A DNA stretch of 64,000 bases from Gracilaria domingensis. Lineage: Eukaryota > Rhodophyta > Florideophyceae > Gracilariales > Gracilariaceae. The notes under the pieces were generated by a model, which did not search any database, had not been told where the DNA came from, and saw only the letters and a program-made list of their open reading frames with translations. Position numbers and translations under genes: made by a program. Below, in pieces: positions 33,659 through 45,111 of the stretch (its first letter is position 1; every line of letters begins with the position of its first letter). The DNA lies in the NCBI GenBank assembly GCA_022539475.1, contig VCMS01000132.1, positions 62,001 through 126,000 of the forward strand. Reading direction: 5' to 3'.

Positions 33659-34553
33659 TTGTGGCACACATACAAAACACGTCGACGCAAACGGAGTAGT
33701 CAGATTTCAAGACAATCTATAAGTAAGAACAACCCGAAATCTCGACTAATTGATACAGCGCGGCGCTGTGATGAAGACTTTAGAAACTGTGTGCATATGG
33801 AAAAACGCGTGCTGGTAACATTCTTCGAGAATGAAGTACTTTCCTTGATCAAAAGGCGGATTTTGCAAGCGATTTGTACTTGGATAACATCCCTTCCATA
33901 CGGCTTTGCTTAGGTCAAGAGAAGCAGATGGATTCCGTTTGGGAAAGTACACGAAGCGTTTCTAGATCTCTCAAACAGTCTGCTGCTAATGAATTTGACT
34001 CGAGGGGAAAAGAGTTCATGTGCAAAGCTCAAGAGAAGTTTGAAACCTCTCGCTACTCCAAGGACCTTCAAAACGTCTGACATAGCTGCTCAGTTCTCAT
34101 ATGGAAAAGGTTGTTCCGCAGAAACCATTAAGGAAATTCTAGAAACTTTACTACATGCGGTTGTGTGCAATGAGCATTTTCTGTTCTTCAATGTCTCTAA
34201 CCAGATACTTCTAAGTACTTCCGTTCACCTGCTTGAGAAAACTACCGCTTAGTGCGAGGGGACGCTTTGATTATGCGATGAATCTTGTGAACTATTACCT
34301 TTTTGTGGAGCGTAGAGTAGCTAGTGTGGGAGTCGGATTATGTCCGCAAGATTTAGATTTGGAGAGAGCTGAAGATGAGGCTGAGTTATCCTCAGATATC
34401 TTGATAGAAGATATACTTGTTACAGTTGCTCCGAAGGTAGCACAGAGGCAAAGTGCGAAGCTCACGCCCCGCAGTATGAATCGAATAAAATTTCTGTATT
34501 GCAAAGAAGTGGGAAGAAGTAGAACAAGAGTTCTTATACAACAGTCAACCTAA
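33659..34553 (+). pseudogene. Unidentified plus-strand frames
   Basis: 33659-34252 is one frame broken once by a stop at 33911-33913, followed by 34233-34553 in another frame. The sequence is lysine/leucine-rich with plausible structured stretches (AAQFSYGKGCSAETIKEILETLLH; then ERAEDEAELSSDILIEDILVTVAPK). No domain was recognised. It could be the remains of a small gene or of a transposon. Confidence is low. Confidence 0.25.
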
Positions 34554-37170
34554 ATTGAAAAACGTGTTGCAAAGGAAATTTGTATGTCTAGATTAATGAA
34601 TGAGAATGATCTTGAGTTTTAACGTCTTCTGCCACGCAACGTCTCCAAGTATCGTGCCTGACAGCGTGGGATGAGGCGGCCCTTTTGTTATGCCCACTTC
34701 TGCTTAATACGACTAAGAAAGCAGAGAAATAGATTTGCATCAAAATGAAGAGAGATCTACATGAGATTAAGGTTTTTGGTTCTAGACAATCATATAAGAA
34801 AGGTGTGATGAAAGAGTTGATGTAAGGAATCAAAGCTTGAAGAAGTTTTTAGTATATCATACATGCCCGGCATAGGCTGCAAAATACCGATATGTTGGAT
34901 TCGAGTTCTCGTTTCCTCAGCAGATTGAGGATAAGGACAGTGCCATATTTTGTATAATAGCATGTAATTTTAGTCTTATGGGAGTACAGTTCTCATTTAC
35001 AAAAGCGGATGTAGATGGATACATATGCCGGTTTGGGAAGGAGATTCTCGTAGATCGAGCAATGTGATGTCACTTTCTAGCTTGTTTAATTAGTAAAAAT
35101 GCTGAAACATGAAGTGCAACTTTATCTTTGCTCGACAACTCGAACGGTTTCGATTTTTCTAAATGATTACAAAGCTGCGAATACGAGTAAGAGTCTATTC
35201 GTATAAAGCTATGAAGGAGAGATTGGCATGAATCTCGATCCGCACTAAGCTTTAGCTCACTCGTATCATTAGAATTTTCAATAAGCTAGGAAGGAATGAG
35301 CTTTTGGAAGGCTGTCGCAACTATAGCACAGGTTTTGAAGAAGATTTGGACCTTCACATTGAAGCCTTGTGGTTCATGGTTGTCTGGTGAGAGTCTCTCG
35401 AGGATTAACATCGCTGTGTATAGAGCAAACCAAGAAATGGGGATGATCCACAGGACGTCCGAGTTCTGCTCCATCTATGAGCAGTCTCAGTGGCACAGCG
35501 CTCTGTCTGTACTCAAGCTGAGTAGCAAGCTCGGTGTAAGACCAGAGATGGTGTGTAACAATATGGATAGTGAATGAAGTCTCGCCTTCCGAGATGGAGG
35601 GGAAGGCCGGCTGACGCCCCTTTAGTACAGATGTTGTAGCAGGTCTAGAGAGATCCAAGACTATGCTACTAGCTACCTTCTGTCTCTACTGTCTCGTAGT
35701 GTCTCGTAACACGTGAGCTACAAGCCAAGCACGGGGATGAGACGTGACTTCGAGCTTGTAGGCTCTCATAGTGTTACATGGTGACTGGGTATACCTACAG
35801 AGGTGAAACCGAGAAAGGAGCAGAGCCCAAGTGGGTAACGAGAAGCAGAGCCCTAGGTATGTGATCGCGAGCAGACAACCGTGTTGAATGTGTACACGAA
35901 AAACCTACCAAAGAAGCGGACCAACGTCTCGTGCCAACCGGCGAAAACAGGGCCGATAGCAGCGCGACGACCACACCTTGGTGCCAATAAAATGTACCAA
36001 AGTGGGACGAGAGTACACCCGTACGGGGGGGGAAGCAGTATCTAAACCCGGCGACTAGGGTCCAGAGCGACGCCACTCCTTCGCCAAGACGCTCGAAAGT
36101 AGCCGATATCGGAACAAAACGAGAAACAAAACATTTCCCGCAAGCTGGGGCTTTCTTAGTTACCGTGAGGGGTAGATATGTGGAGACCAGTCGTGGTTAG
36201 CCTCCGGGAGAAGTAGTGAAACTACGTAGGCAACAATATCTGTAGCTCAGTTCTGGGAGGTAGGACGTGACTCAGATGAGTTTACTTGGGGATCTGCACG
36301 GCCAGATTGCCGAGGCTATATAGGAATCTCCCAAGAAGTAATCTAAAACTAACTACAAGTGTGGTGGGCACCTTTCGAGGTTCGAACACGTGTATGACCC
36401 AGTTTCAAGGTTCCAGTGAACAATCTGGGCGGTTACAACTCGAGGATCTACTCTACACGTCGGCTAAGAAATGCAGCATCCGCTCGTGTCCGTCAGCCGA
36501 TTTCTACGTCCACCTGTAAATGTTTCCACACACTTCGTCCAAATGTTAACCAAAACTTGGGCTGCCATTCATATTGTGCACCATTTCAACCAAGGGGTTC
36601 AGTGCTCAGTATGAACTGCATTCGTCGCCGATATCGGATCATGTTTGCTCCACACTGTGTGTTGGCTTCGCACAACTTCCGGAAATATTTGGTCCAGTAT
36701 TTGAACGTAGTGCTCGTGCTCAGAAAGAATGACGTATTCATGTATTGAGTAGTAGTAAAATGAATTCATGTAATTTACAAAAATTTGAAACGTAGTCTTT
36801 GTAACATGGATACATGGACGTAAAGTCTTTCAGAAGAAAACAGTACTTAAAATGAATCTCAGCATTAATTCGTACGATTTGGTATTTTGTACTTTAGATG
36901 CACTCATGATAGGGAGAACGCTTAATCTAAACTGTAAGATCATAGCTTAGTTTGATCTGTTAAGCGACTATTAAAAGATTGGGACGTAGCTCATTTGAAT
37001 GTATATATGTTTTACATCTCCGGAAGCCTAGTTTTGGGGCACTTAAGGAAGATTTAAAACTATATCTGCGACGGCTTTCTTCTTATAAACCCAAAGCCAG
37101 CCAATAAGATTGCCATGGAATAGAGCTCTTAAACGAGATAGCAGACGTCCTCTCATATCAAGAAATGGTG
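34554..37170. other. Gene-poor spacer
   Basis: Short open frames on both strands (for example 35296-35577 plus and 36416-36748 plus) show no motif. A G+C-richer island, 35600-36350, ends around a TATA-like GGCTATATAGG (about 36314). Nothing else is seen before the target duplicate of the gypsy insertion. Confidence 0.4.
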
Positions 37171-37175
37171 TCCTC
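37171..37175. repeat. Target-site duplication TCCTC (left)
   Basis: Matches 47857-47861 exactly, as expected for integrase-made 5-bp duplications. Confidence 0.9.
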
Positions 37176-37641
37176 TGTAGTATTATGAGCCTTAAGTTGG
37201 TTTCCGGATGGTCAGTCATCGCTGGTGTGTGCAGGAGTGGCCCATCAGTGGTGCACGTGGGCCCTTGCCGGCCCCCATATGCCTATTTATTTTTACTTGT
37301 ATTATTTGTACCATAGGTAGTATAGTTAGTACACGTGTTGCACTGCGTTACAGTGCACCACTCCAGAGGTTGAGGCGCCTCGCAGCCGATATTTGGGCCG
37401 CTCGAGCTGCGCCTCCCTCTTGTGGTAAAGTCAGAGACCCTCTTGGCAACTACTTGACCCTCAGGTTAGTAAGTACCAACACCATTCAGGTTTTCAAGCC
37501 ATCGCTACGTCGCTCGCCCTTTCCTGCAGGCACGACAGGTAGCGCTCGCCCATTGCACCTCCTTACCAGTGGTCTCGCCGTTGGCCCTCATCCTTTGGAC
37601 CATTCCTCCCCGTGGTTAGTGACCCGTGCCACTATACTACA
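37176..37641 (+). repeat. 5' LTR of gypsy element 2
   Basis: 466 bp from TGTAGTATT to ACTACA; virtually identical to 47391-47856. No classical TATA box stands out. Confidence 0.95.
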
Positions 37642-37766
37642 TTTCTGGTCTCCCGACCTAGAATTCCGCACGGAAGTGAAGAACGACCTCTAGGAAAGAC
37701 GAACTACCGGAATTCTACCATTGGATCTGGACTACCGACGGACTGGTAATATAAGCAACCGCCATT

Positions 37767-39947
37767 ATGGATAACAATCAACCTATTCAAGAAGACCCTC
37801 GTACACCAGTGGCTCAAGCCATCGGAACTCCTCCACCGCCCGCTGATGTTGCCGGACCCTCTGGTGACAACGTGAGTGACGGTCGGAGTACCCGCTCGCA
37901 GCCACAGGTTAATCTCCTCACACCCGTGGATAATCCCGAGAGGATTAATCGTGACGCCTCTTTGGCTGGAAGACTCCGAGAACGGCTCGACGAGTACCGC
38001 TCGCAACTCAACACACCACAGGCACCACCGCAAGAAACCGTTGGTTCAGTAACTACCGATGGACTTGCTGATGTCTTATGGCCGAAGGTTCGAGAGATGC
38101 TCGACGCTCGACTCGAAACCCTTGTGGATCTCCGAGTCTCTGTCGCTCTCGCAGAGCACGCCGACCAACTGGCTGAACGTGTCCTCCCAAAGGTTCTCGA
38201 GTCCGACTCTTTCGTCGACTCGCTTGCCTTAGGTATCCGCCGTGAGGTGACTCGCCAGGTAGGCCCGCCGCCCTCCGTGGGTGGAATCCAAAGTAATCCA
38301 CTGGTATCCGTATGGCAACCCCGTTCCGAACCACCGGGAGCAGCTGCGTTGCCAGCCCCTCGCCGGGTTCAACCACAGGTAGACCAATCGGGCGTACGTC
38401 CAGGGGGCAATAGAGACGCCCCTCGGCAAGAAGGCCTAGTGGCCGTGCCACCCGTGAGGTACCCCGGGGTCCAGAACCCCCGAGCAACCATTGGTTTTGA
38501 AGCTGAAGATGAAGAGCTGCCAGTGGAAGCCAGAAGTTCTGACCGAAGGAAGAAGAGAAGCAGCAGAAGGAAGAAGTCGAAGAACCATAGGAAAAGCTGT
38601 AGGAACTCCAGCGGTAGCGAATCCGATTCGGATTCGTCGAGTTCCAGTGGCTCAGAGACGGACGAGGCGGCTGTTCGACGCCTCAAGCCGTTGGTAACAA
38701 CCAATGAACTCTTCAAGAGAGTATTGGATTACCGCACGTATCGCCTGGCTGACCAGTCGGCGCGGTACTCCAGCTCGGTGGCCAAAAAGGTCGCCAGATG
38801 AGCTAAACGGATGCAGCTAACCGTAACGGAGAAGTTCTCGGGATCCGACCCCATTTCTATCCTTCGGTTTCTCAGCCTGTTCCGTACGGCCTGTGATCAG
38901 AACGGTGTCCATGAGGGTGCCGCTCTGTATCTTTTTCAGTTTTTTCTCCATGGGCAAGCGCACGACCATGTGGTTTCTAAGATCTCTGGAACTACGGACC
39001 CCGTCGACGCAACCGATCGGGAACTCCTTAGGTCCTATCCGGAGGTCGTGCATTACCTTTTGGAAACATACGCGACGGATGACGTCATTATGGACGCCCA
39101 TCAGGAAGTCATATCCTACAGGCAAGGTTCGAACGTAACCGAGAAAGATTACGCCGACCAGCTTTGGAGAAAGGCCTATAGGTGTGGGAATGTGTTCTCC
39201 GAGAACCGGCTGAAGCAGCATTTCATCGCTGGATTGCTGCCTGCCATCAGGACGCACGTTCGAAATCACCATATGGACCATTCCAACCTCTCCTACAGGC
39301 AGTTGGTGAATTACGCCGAAGGTTACGGGAAGACCTATAGAACTTCTCGTAGGGCCGCCGATCATGATGCCAGAGGAAGGGCAACCATATTAAGGAAGAG
39401 TTCTCAAGCCCATATGGTTGAGAGTTCTGAAAGCAATGCCTCAGGTTTATACGGGGACGACGGAAATGTCCTCGCAGTTTCCTTTGGTTCTGCTCCTTCT
39501 GGTGCACCTTCCATACCGTCAACTGGAACAACTACCCCTTCCGGGCAGCCTACGCCGAAATATTCTCCGGTTCAACCACGTAGGGATGTCTTTCAACGTT
39601 CCCGTCAGGCCTGCTACATATGCCTGTCAACGGTTACTCCATGCGATTGCATGAAGTTCTTGCCGAAGGAAACGAAGGACAAACTCATGGCCTTAAGGAA
39701 CGAGAACTACCAGGCACGGAGGTCCGAAGGAATGTTCAACCGTCAGGCTCCACGCTACACATCGTCCCCAGGTACCTCGAGATACGCTACCCCGTTGGAA
39801 ACGCCGGCCAAGGCTCCACAGGTTAACAACGTCTCGACTCCAGTGGATGAAGTTACCCAGGAACCACCGACGGATATTCCAGAAGATTTACAGACCAGCG
39901 GTCAGGCGTATGCCATTGGTGGAGAAACAAAGTCGGAAAAAGCATAG
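37767..39947 (+). pseudogene. gag of gypsy element 2 (fossil)
   Basis: The N-terminal third is Pro/Gln-rich. A Lys/Arg then Ser/Asp-rich stretch (SDSDSSSSSGSETDE, about 38620-38670) follows. The capsid-like part begins MQLTVTEKFSGSDPISILRF near 38811, and a Cys-rich segment (CYICLSTVTPCDC) lies near 39610. Length fits Ty3/gypsy Gag. It is part of a slightly broken element. Confidence 0.85.
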
Positions 39948-40036
39948 AGGAGCGGCTTGAGGCGAGCCGCCCCTCTGAGGATACTAGCCTCACCGCCAAA
40001 GGTGAACAAGTTCTCCCAAGGGAATTTGAGAAGCCT

Positions 40037-43000
40037 TTGGATACTCAACCGCCGAAGCCACAGGACGAAGACAGAAGTTTGGACCAGTGGTGTGACGAAA
40101 TGGAAGCCGAAGGGGATACGCCAGTTTGTATCCTGCGGAAGGAGAACTATAAAGTTAGACACACCATTGGAATAACTGCCTCGAGGACACGGGTCGTGAC
40201 CAGCGTCCTGGACACTGGGGCAGGACCAAACTTGGTTCATCCGAAGGTTTTACCGGCTGGTTGGGAGGGTGTGGTGAAGGTTAGAAAGACTCCAAGGGTG
40301 ACAGATGCATCAAAACGACCGATGGATATTAAAGGAATCATTCCTCTCTGCCTCCAGATTGGTGACCTTCGGGTCCGTACTTGGTTCCTTGTGTGTCCTA
40401 CCTTAGGTGCAGAATGTCTCCTTGGGACGTCCTTCATCGACCGATACGTGAAGGCAATCTACCCCGGCCTCCGGAAAGTTTCCTTCTACCGCACCCGTCC
40501 AGTGGCGATTATCGGTTCCAAATCTGGTCCCGACGCCAACCCACGTCGCCCTCCGCTGGCGAAGAATACCGTTTCCAATAAGGTTCGGTTATCCCGGGCG
40601 ATAACGATACCGCCCATGACGCAGGTCGCCGCTTTGGCTCACTGCGAAACCTCTGGTCTGGTGACGATTCAGAATCACCCGAAGACGATTCAGCGTCACC
40701 TTTCTTTGATGGCCAATGGAATCATGGATTGCAGACCGAAGGTTCCCTTTTTGGTTAATATGAGCAACTTCCGGGACCGCCCGGTACGCTTACCAAAAGG
40801 TACTGTCATCGGTATTGCACTACCAGCTCCAATGGCTATCATGGAAACCTCATGGGATGAACTCACCCCCAATGACGACGAGGACGTCGAGACTTGGGAG
40901 GGGGAGGTAAACCTTGGAGAGGAATTCGAATCGTACCGTCCACAGGTTATCGAGCTTCTCCGAGAATTCAAATGCATGTGGTCTGGCCAATTGGGAGAGA
41001 TTCGGGCTACGAAACACCGAATAGACCTTAAGGATGACGCTAAGCCGGTGTACCAACATCCATACCGTACAGGCCTTAAGGGACGCGAGATCGTAGCGGA
41101 GCAACTGGCGAAGATGCGTAACGCTAACGTCATCGAGCCAGCGCCACCGCACGAATCCCAATGGGCTAGTCCTTTCGTTCTCGCGGCGAAGAAGGACGGG
41201 TCCGTAAGGTTTTGCATTGACTACCGAAGGTTGAACGCGATGACCAAACGGGACAGTTATCCAATTCCTAGAATGGACGATTGTCTCGATTCCTTAGGTG
41301 AAGCAACGGTATTCACCACGCTGGATGCCAATTGGGGCTATTGGCAGATACCACTGGACGACGACGCGAAGCCCCTCACGACGTTCACAACCCACGAAGG
41401 ATTGTTCCGTTTTACACGGATGCCATTTGGTTTGATGAACGCACCGGCTACCTTCCAACGGGCAATGGATATAATACTATCCAGAGTGAAATAGAAGTTT
41501 GCCTTGGTTTATCTGGACGACGTAATTATATTTTCGAAAACCGTTCGGGAACATTTCACCCACGTGAGGTCAATCCTGAGGATTCTCCGTGAGGCTGGAA
41601 TTACATTGAAGCTGCCGAAGTGCTTCTTTTTCCAGGCCTCAGTGGATTATCTTGGCCATGTGGTTCGTCCTGGAAAGCTTCAGGTCGCCAAAGGGACTAC
41701 GGACGCTATCCGACTGGCGAAGCCACCGAGTACCCACACGGAGTTGCGCTCATTCCTTGGGCTTTGCAATGTATACCGTAGGTTTGTCCAAGGATTCTCA
41801 AGGATCGCGGCACCTCTGAATGACATGCTGAAGAAGGGTACGCCGTCGGAATTTGACTGCCTGACGGACGAACAGTACGAATCATTCCAAACCTTGAAGG
41901 ATAAGCTATTGAATCCTCCCGTACTGGCATTACCGAAGCCGGATAAACCATACATTTTGGACACTGACGCTTCCGATGGACAGATTGGATGTGTTCTCCT
42001 ACAGGAACAGGAATCTCCGAAGGACTATCGACCTATTGGTTACTGGAGTAGGACTCTGAACAGCGCCGAACGGAACTACAGCACTACCGAAAAGGAATGC
42101 CTTGCCATCGTTTGGGCAGTGCTGACCTTGAGGCCTTACCTCGAAGGAGTTCGCTTCACCATCAGGACAGATCACCACTCTCTCCGCTGGCTGTGGAATA
42201 TGACGGACGCGTCCAGCAGGCTAGCCAGGTGGAGGCTACGGCTCTCTGAGTTCGAATATGATGTAACCTATAGACCTGGAGTGAAGCACCAATCGGCGGA
42301 TGCACTGAGTCGCATCCTTACCGACGGAGATGATGATACTTCTTTGGATGACGAAATACCAACACCAGATCTCGAAGGATACGAAACAGACCCTGAGGAT
42401 GACTTCCTGCTGGCGACGGTACAGTGTACCGATGGAGAGGTAGACCCAACGGAAGTTTACTTAGTTGATTGGCCAACGGAATGTGAACATGAAGAACTGG
42501 ACCTGGAGGTTAATGCAATTGTGCCTGAGGAAAAAGAGCTACTTCCCATCACGCTGGAAGACCTCCTACAGGCTCAGAAGAATGATGAGTTCTGTAAAGA
42601 AAAGGCAGAGCTCGTCGGAACCAAGGGATGCCTCTTTGACGTCGACCGATTCGGACTACTTTGCCGAAGGTCTCCACTAGATGGTTCTATCCAAAAGGTT
42701 ATTCCCAAGTCCCTTCAGGCTCGATTCCTCTATTTGGCACACTATCCACGGTTTGCTGGTCATCCTGGAGGTAGTCGGATGTATCAAACCCTTAGGAAGC
42801 ATTTTTACTATCCGTTTATGGCTAATGACCTTTGGAACACGGCGAAGACCTGTGCTTCGTGCGCAAAGGTTCGTGGAACTCGAGCGCGCCATCAGGCTAA
42901 GCTCAAATTGTTCCCAGCTGCTGGACCATTGGAATTTATCGCGATGGATATCCTCGGGCCACTCCCGAAGTCAGTACATGGGAACCAGTTCATCCTGGTT

Positions 43001-44455
43001 GTCACCGACAGGTTTACCAAAACCACAAGGGCTATCCCGCTCAAGAACACTACCGCAACGGATGTGGCAATGGCGTTCCTTACGCACTGGGTTTATCCTT
43101 ATGGATTGCCCCTCTATCTCCTGACGGATAATGGTAGTCAGTTCGTGTCGAAGTTCTTTTCGCACGTCTGTGCTACCTTAGGTATCAAGCATGTCACGAC
43201 GACAGCTTATCATCCGCAGACCAATGGACAGGCCGAGCGGTTCAATAAAACGCTGGTTAACCGTTTGGTACACTACACCGCTGAGCACCAATTAGATTGG
43301 GACGACTATGTTGAACCATTGGTTTATGCTTACAACAATCAGGTGCACAAATCCACTGGTACCACTCCATTTGATCTCACTTTGACTCGGCAGCCATTAC
43401 CATTGGCAGTGGATGTGAAGTCCTCTTGGTTCCTTCAGGACATCACCGAAGGCATGACTCCAACGCAGGCTAAACGATATGCACGCCGAAGGATTGATGA
43501 TATACTCCACACAGCTCGCACCACGCTTACGCGAGCCCAGCTCAGGTACAAGGCAAACTTCGATAAAGCCGTTCGCTACACTCCTTCCTTCAAGGCTGGA
43601 ACGATGGTCTACCTGGACAGGGCTCCCTCGGAGAAGCAATTGGATGAAATAGAACAAGCCTCGAGGAAACTACTTCCGAAGTCTACAGGACCTTACAAGG
43701 TCTTGCGTTCTACCTCCCACACGGTTGTGATCGAGCGAGATGGCCTAGAGGACACGGTAACAGTTGACCGTGTTTCCGCTGCCCCGATGGTACCCGAAGA
43801 AGGAACGACACCCACTGTGGAAACGTCCCCCAACAGCGGTAACCAGCTACAGCCAGCGGCCAAGCCTCCGACTGACGAGGCGTGCTCTCCAATAGGTGAC
43901 TGCCCATCAGGCACAGAGACTTCCAACGGTTCCCCCTACGCTCCTGCTAAGAACGCTCCAAGCGTCCCTCCCAGTGGCTCCATAACCGCCGGTTCTATTC
44001 CAGGATCTACGCCAAAGGTGGTAAGCGCGGACCCCTCCGTGGGTCATACCATGCCGTTGGCAACTGCCAACGATAGCGAAAACGCCAGTGGTCGTGCCCC
44101 TTTGAATGAGATGGACCTCCCAGAGGAGGAGTTCACACCTTTGGATGACAGTCTCGCCATGGGAACAGAGCGCTCTGCGCCGGAAGTCCAACCGGATCCG
44201 TCTGGCTTTGGTCCATTGGATACAATGGATTTGCCAGAAGAGGTCTTACCGAAGGAGTATGTCGTCGACCACATTGTCTCCGCTGGTATCGATGACGACG
44301 GTAATGTCATCTACAAGGTCCGATGGTACGGTTATCCACCGGAGTTTGATCAGTGGGAGCCAAGGGAGCACATCCCTGAGAACTTTATCCGAAGGTTTTG
44401 GAAGAAACAGGGGCGCACGGAGCGCGCCTTTAAGGAGGGAGCGTATGACCCGTAG
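40037..44455 (+). pseudogene. pol of gypsy element 2 with C-terminal chromodomain (fossil)
   Basis: Order of parts: protease with VLDTGAGPNLVH near 40207; reverse transcriptase with KDGSVRFCIDYRRLN near 41190 and the YLDDVI active site near 41510; RNase H (TDASDGQIG near 41965); integrase with its zinc-binding head (about 42740-42870), TDNGSQFVS near 43130 and YHPQTNGQAERFN near 43210; then a Pro/Ser-rich linker and a chromodomain (EYVVDHIV...YKVRWYGYP...WEPREHI, about 44257-44375). Chromodomains bind methylated histone tails and steer integration of chromoviruses into heterochromatin. Nearly whole. Confidence 0.92.
44257..44400 (+). other. Chromodomain of gypsy element 2
   Basis: The aromatic-cage positions (Y in EYVVD, W and Y in VRWYGYP) and the WEP motif are visible. 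It is the last folded part before the pol stop. Confidence 0.88.
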
Positions 44456-45111
44456 GACACTACGCCACACTGTCCAGAATGGAAACCATTGCCACCGGCT
44501 AACATTTTCAGCGGATGTTTTCGCTATCCGCAATCTTAACCATCGACTTAACTGGCTAACCAGCCTAACGCGCTAAACCATTGGCATGCTTACTGCGCGC
44601 GTCCCGCCTGCAACGGCGCGCGGCGAGCCAAAAAATCCACTGGTTATTGCGACAATTTTTTGAAATGGCTTGCCACTCGGTTTCTGGGCCGAAAACAAAG
44701 ATTTGGCCGTATCTCGGCTTCTAGACAGCGCAGCGGCAAGCCAATATCAGATTCGGAATGTCTGGAATGTGGCTGCAACCGCCTGATTTCGCACGTTTTC
44801 GAAAGACGCACGGTGGTCGTGCGGCGGCGCGCGGGGAAGCCTGTGGCGCATTCTAAAAAATCAAGCATTTACTTTATTTGATGAACCCACGACGCTGGCG
44901 ATCACTTGACAAACTTGTACAACGCGTCGTGCCTGGTTGCCGGCTTGACAGTGCCACATTGGCCACCGCCGGTATTTCTTCGCCCTCTGCTGGCTCATAT
45001 ATGCGTCGTTGTAATTCCCAAGAAGGGAACGTACCGCAGTCCTGCGAGGGACACCAGGGAATTGTAGCAACGTGCTGACGCGTGCGCACTTCTTCAGTGC
45101 AAACTACAACC
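44456..45111. other. Spacer between pol and the antisense frame
   Basis: Non-coding; the two convergent messages would end here. ATTTACTTTATTTG near 44867-44880 gives A/T-rich 3'-end signals on both strands. Confidence 0.4.

Noticed and set aside
35286-35658. Overlapping frames considered as a copia RNase H remnant
   Set aside because: Neither strand shows the expected acidic residues or family spacing.
36286-36748. Possible small genes on the plus strand
   Set aside because: Short, overlapping, low-complexity frames without motif, start context or conservation signal.
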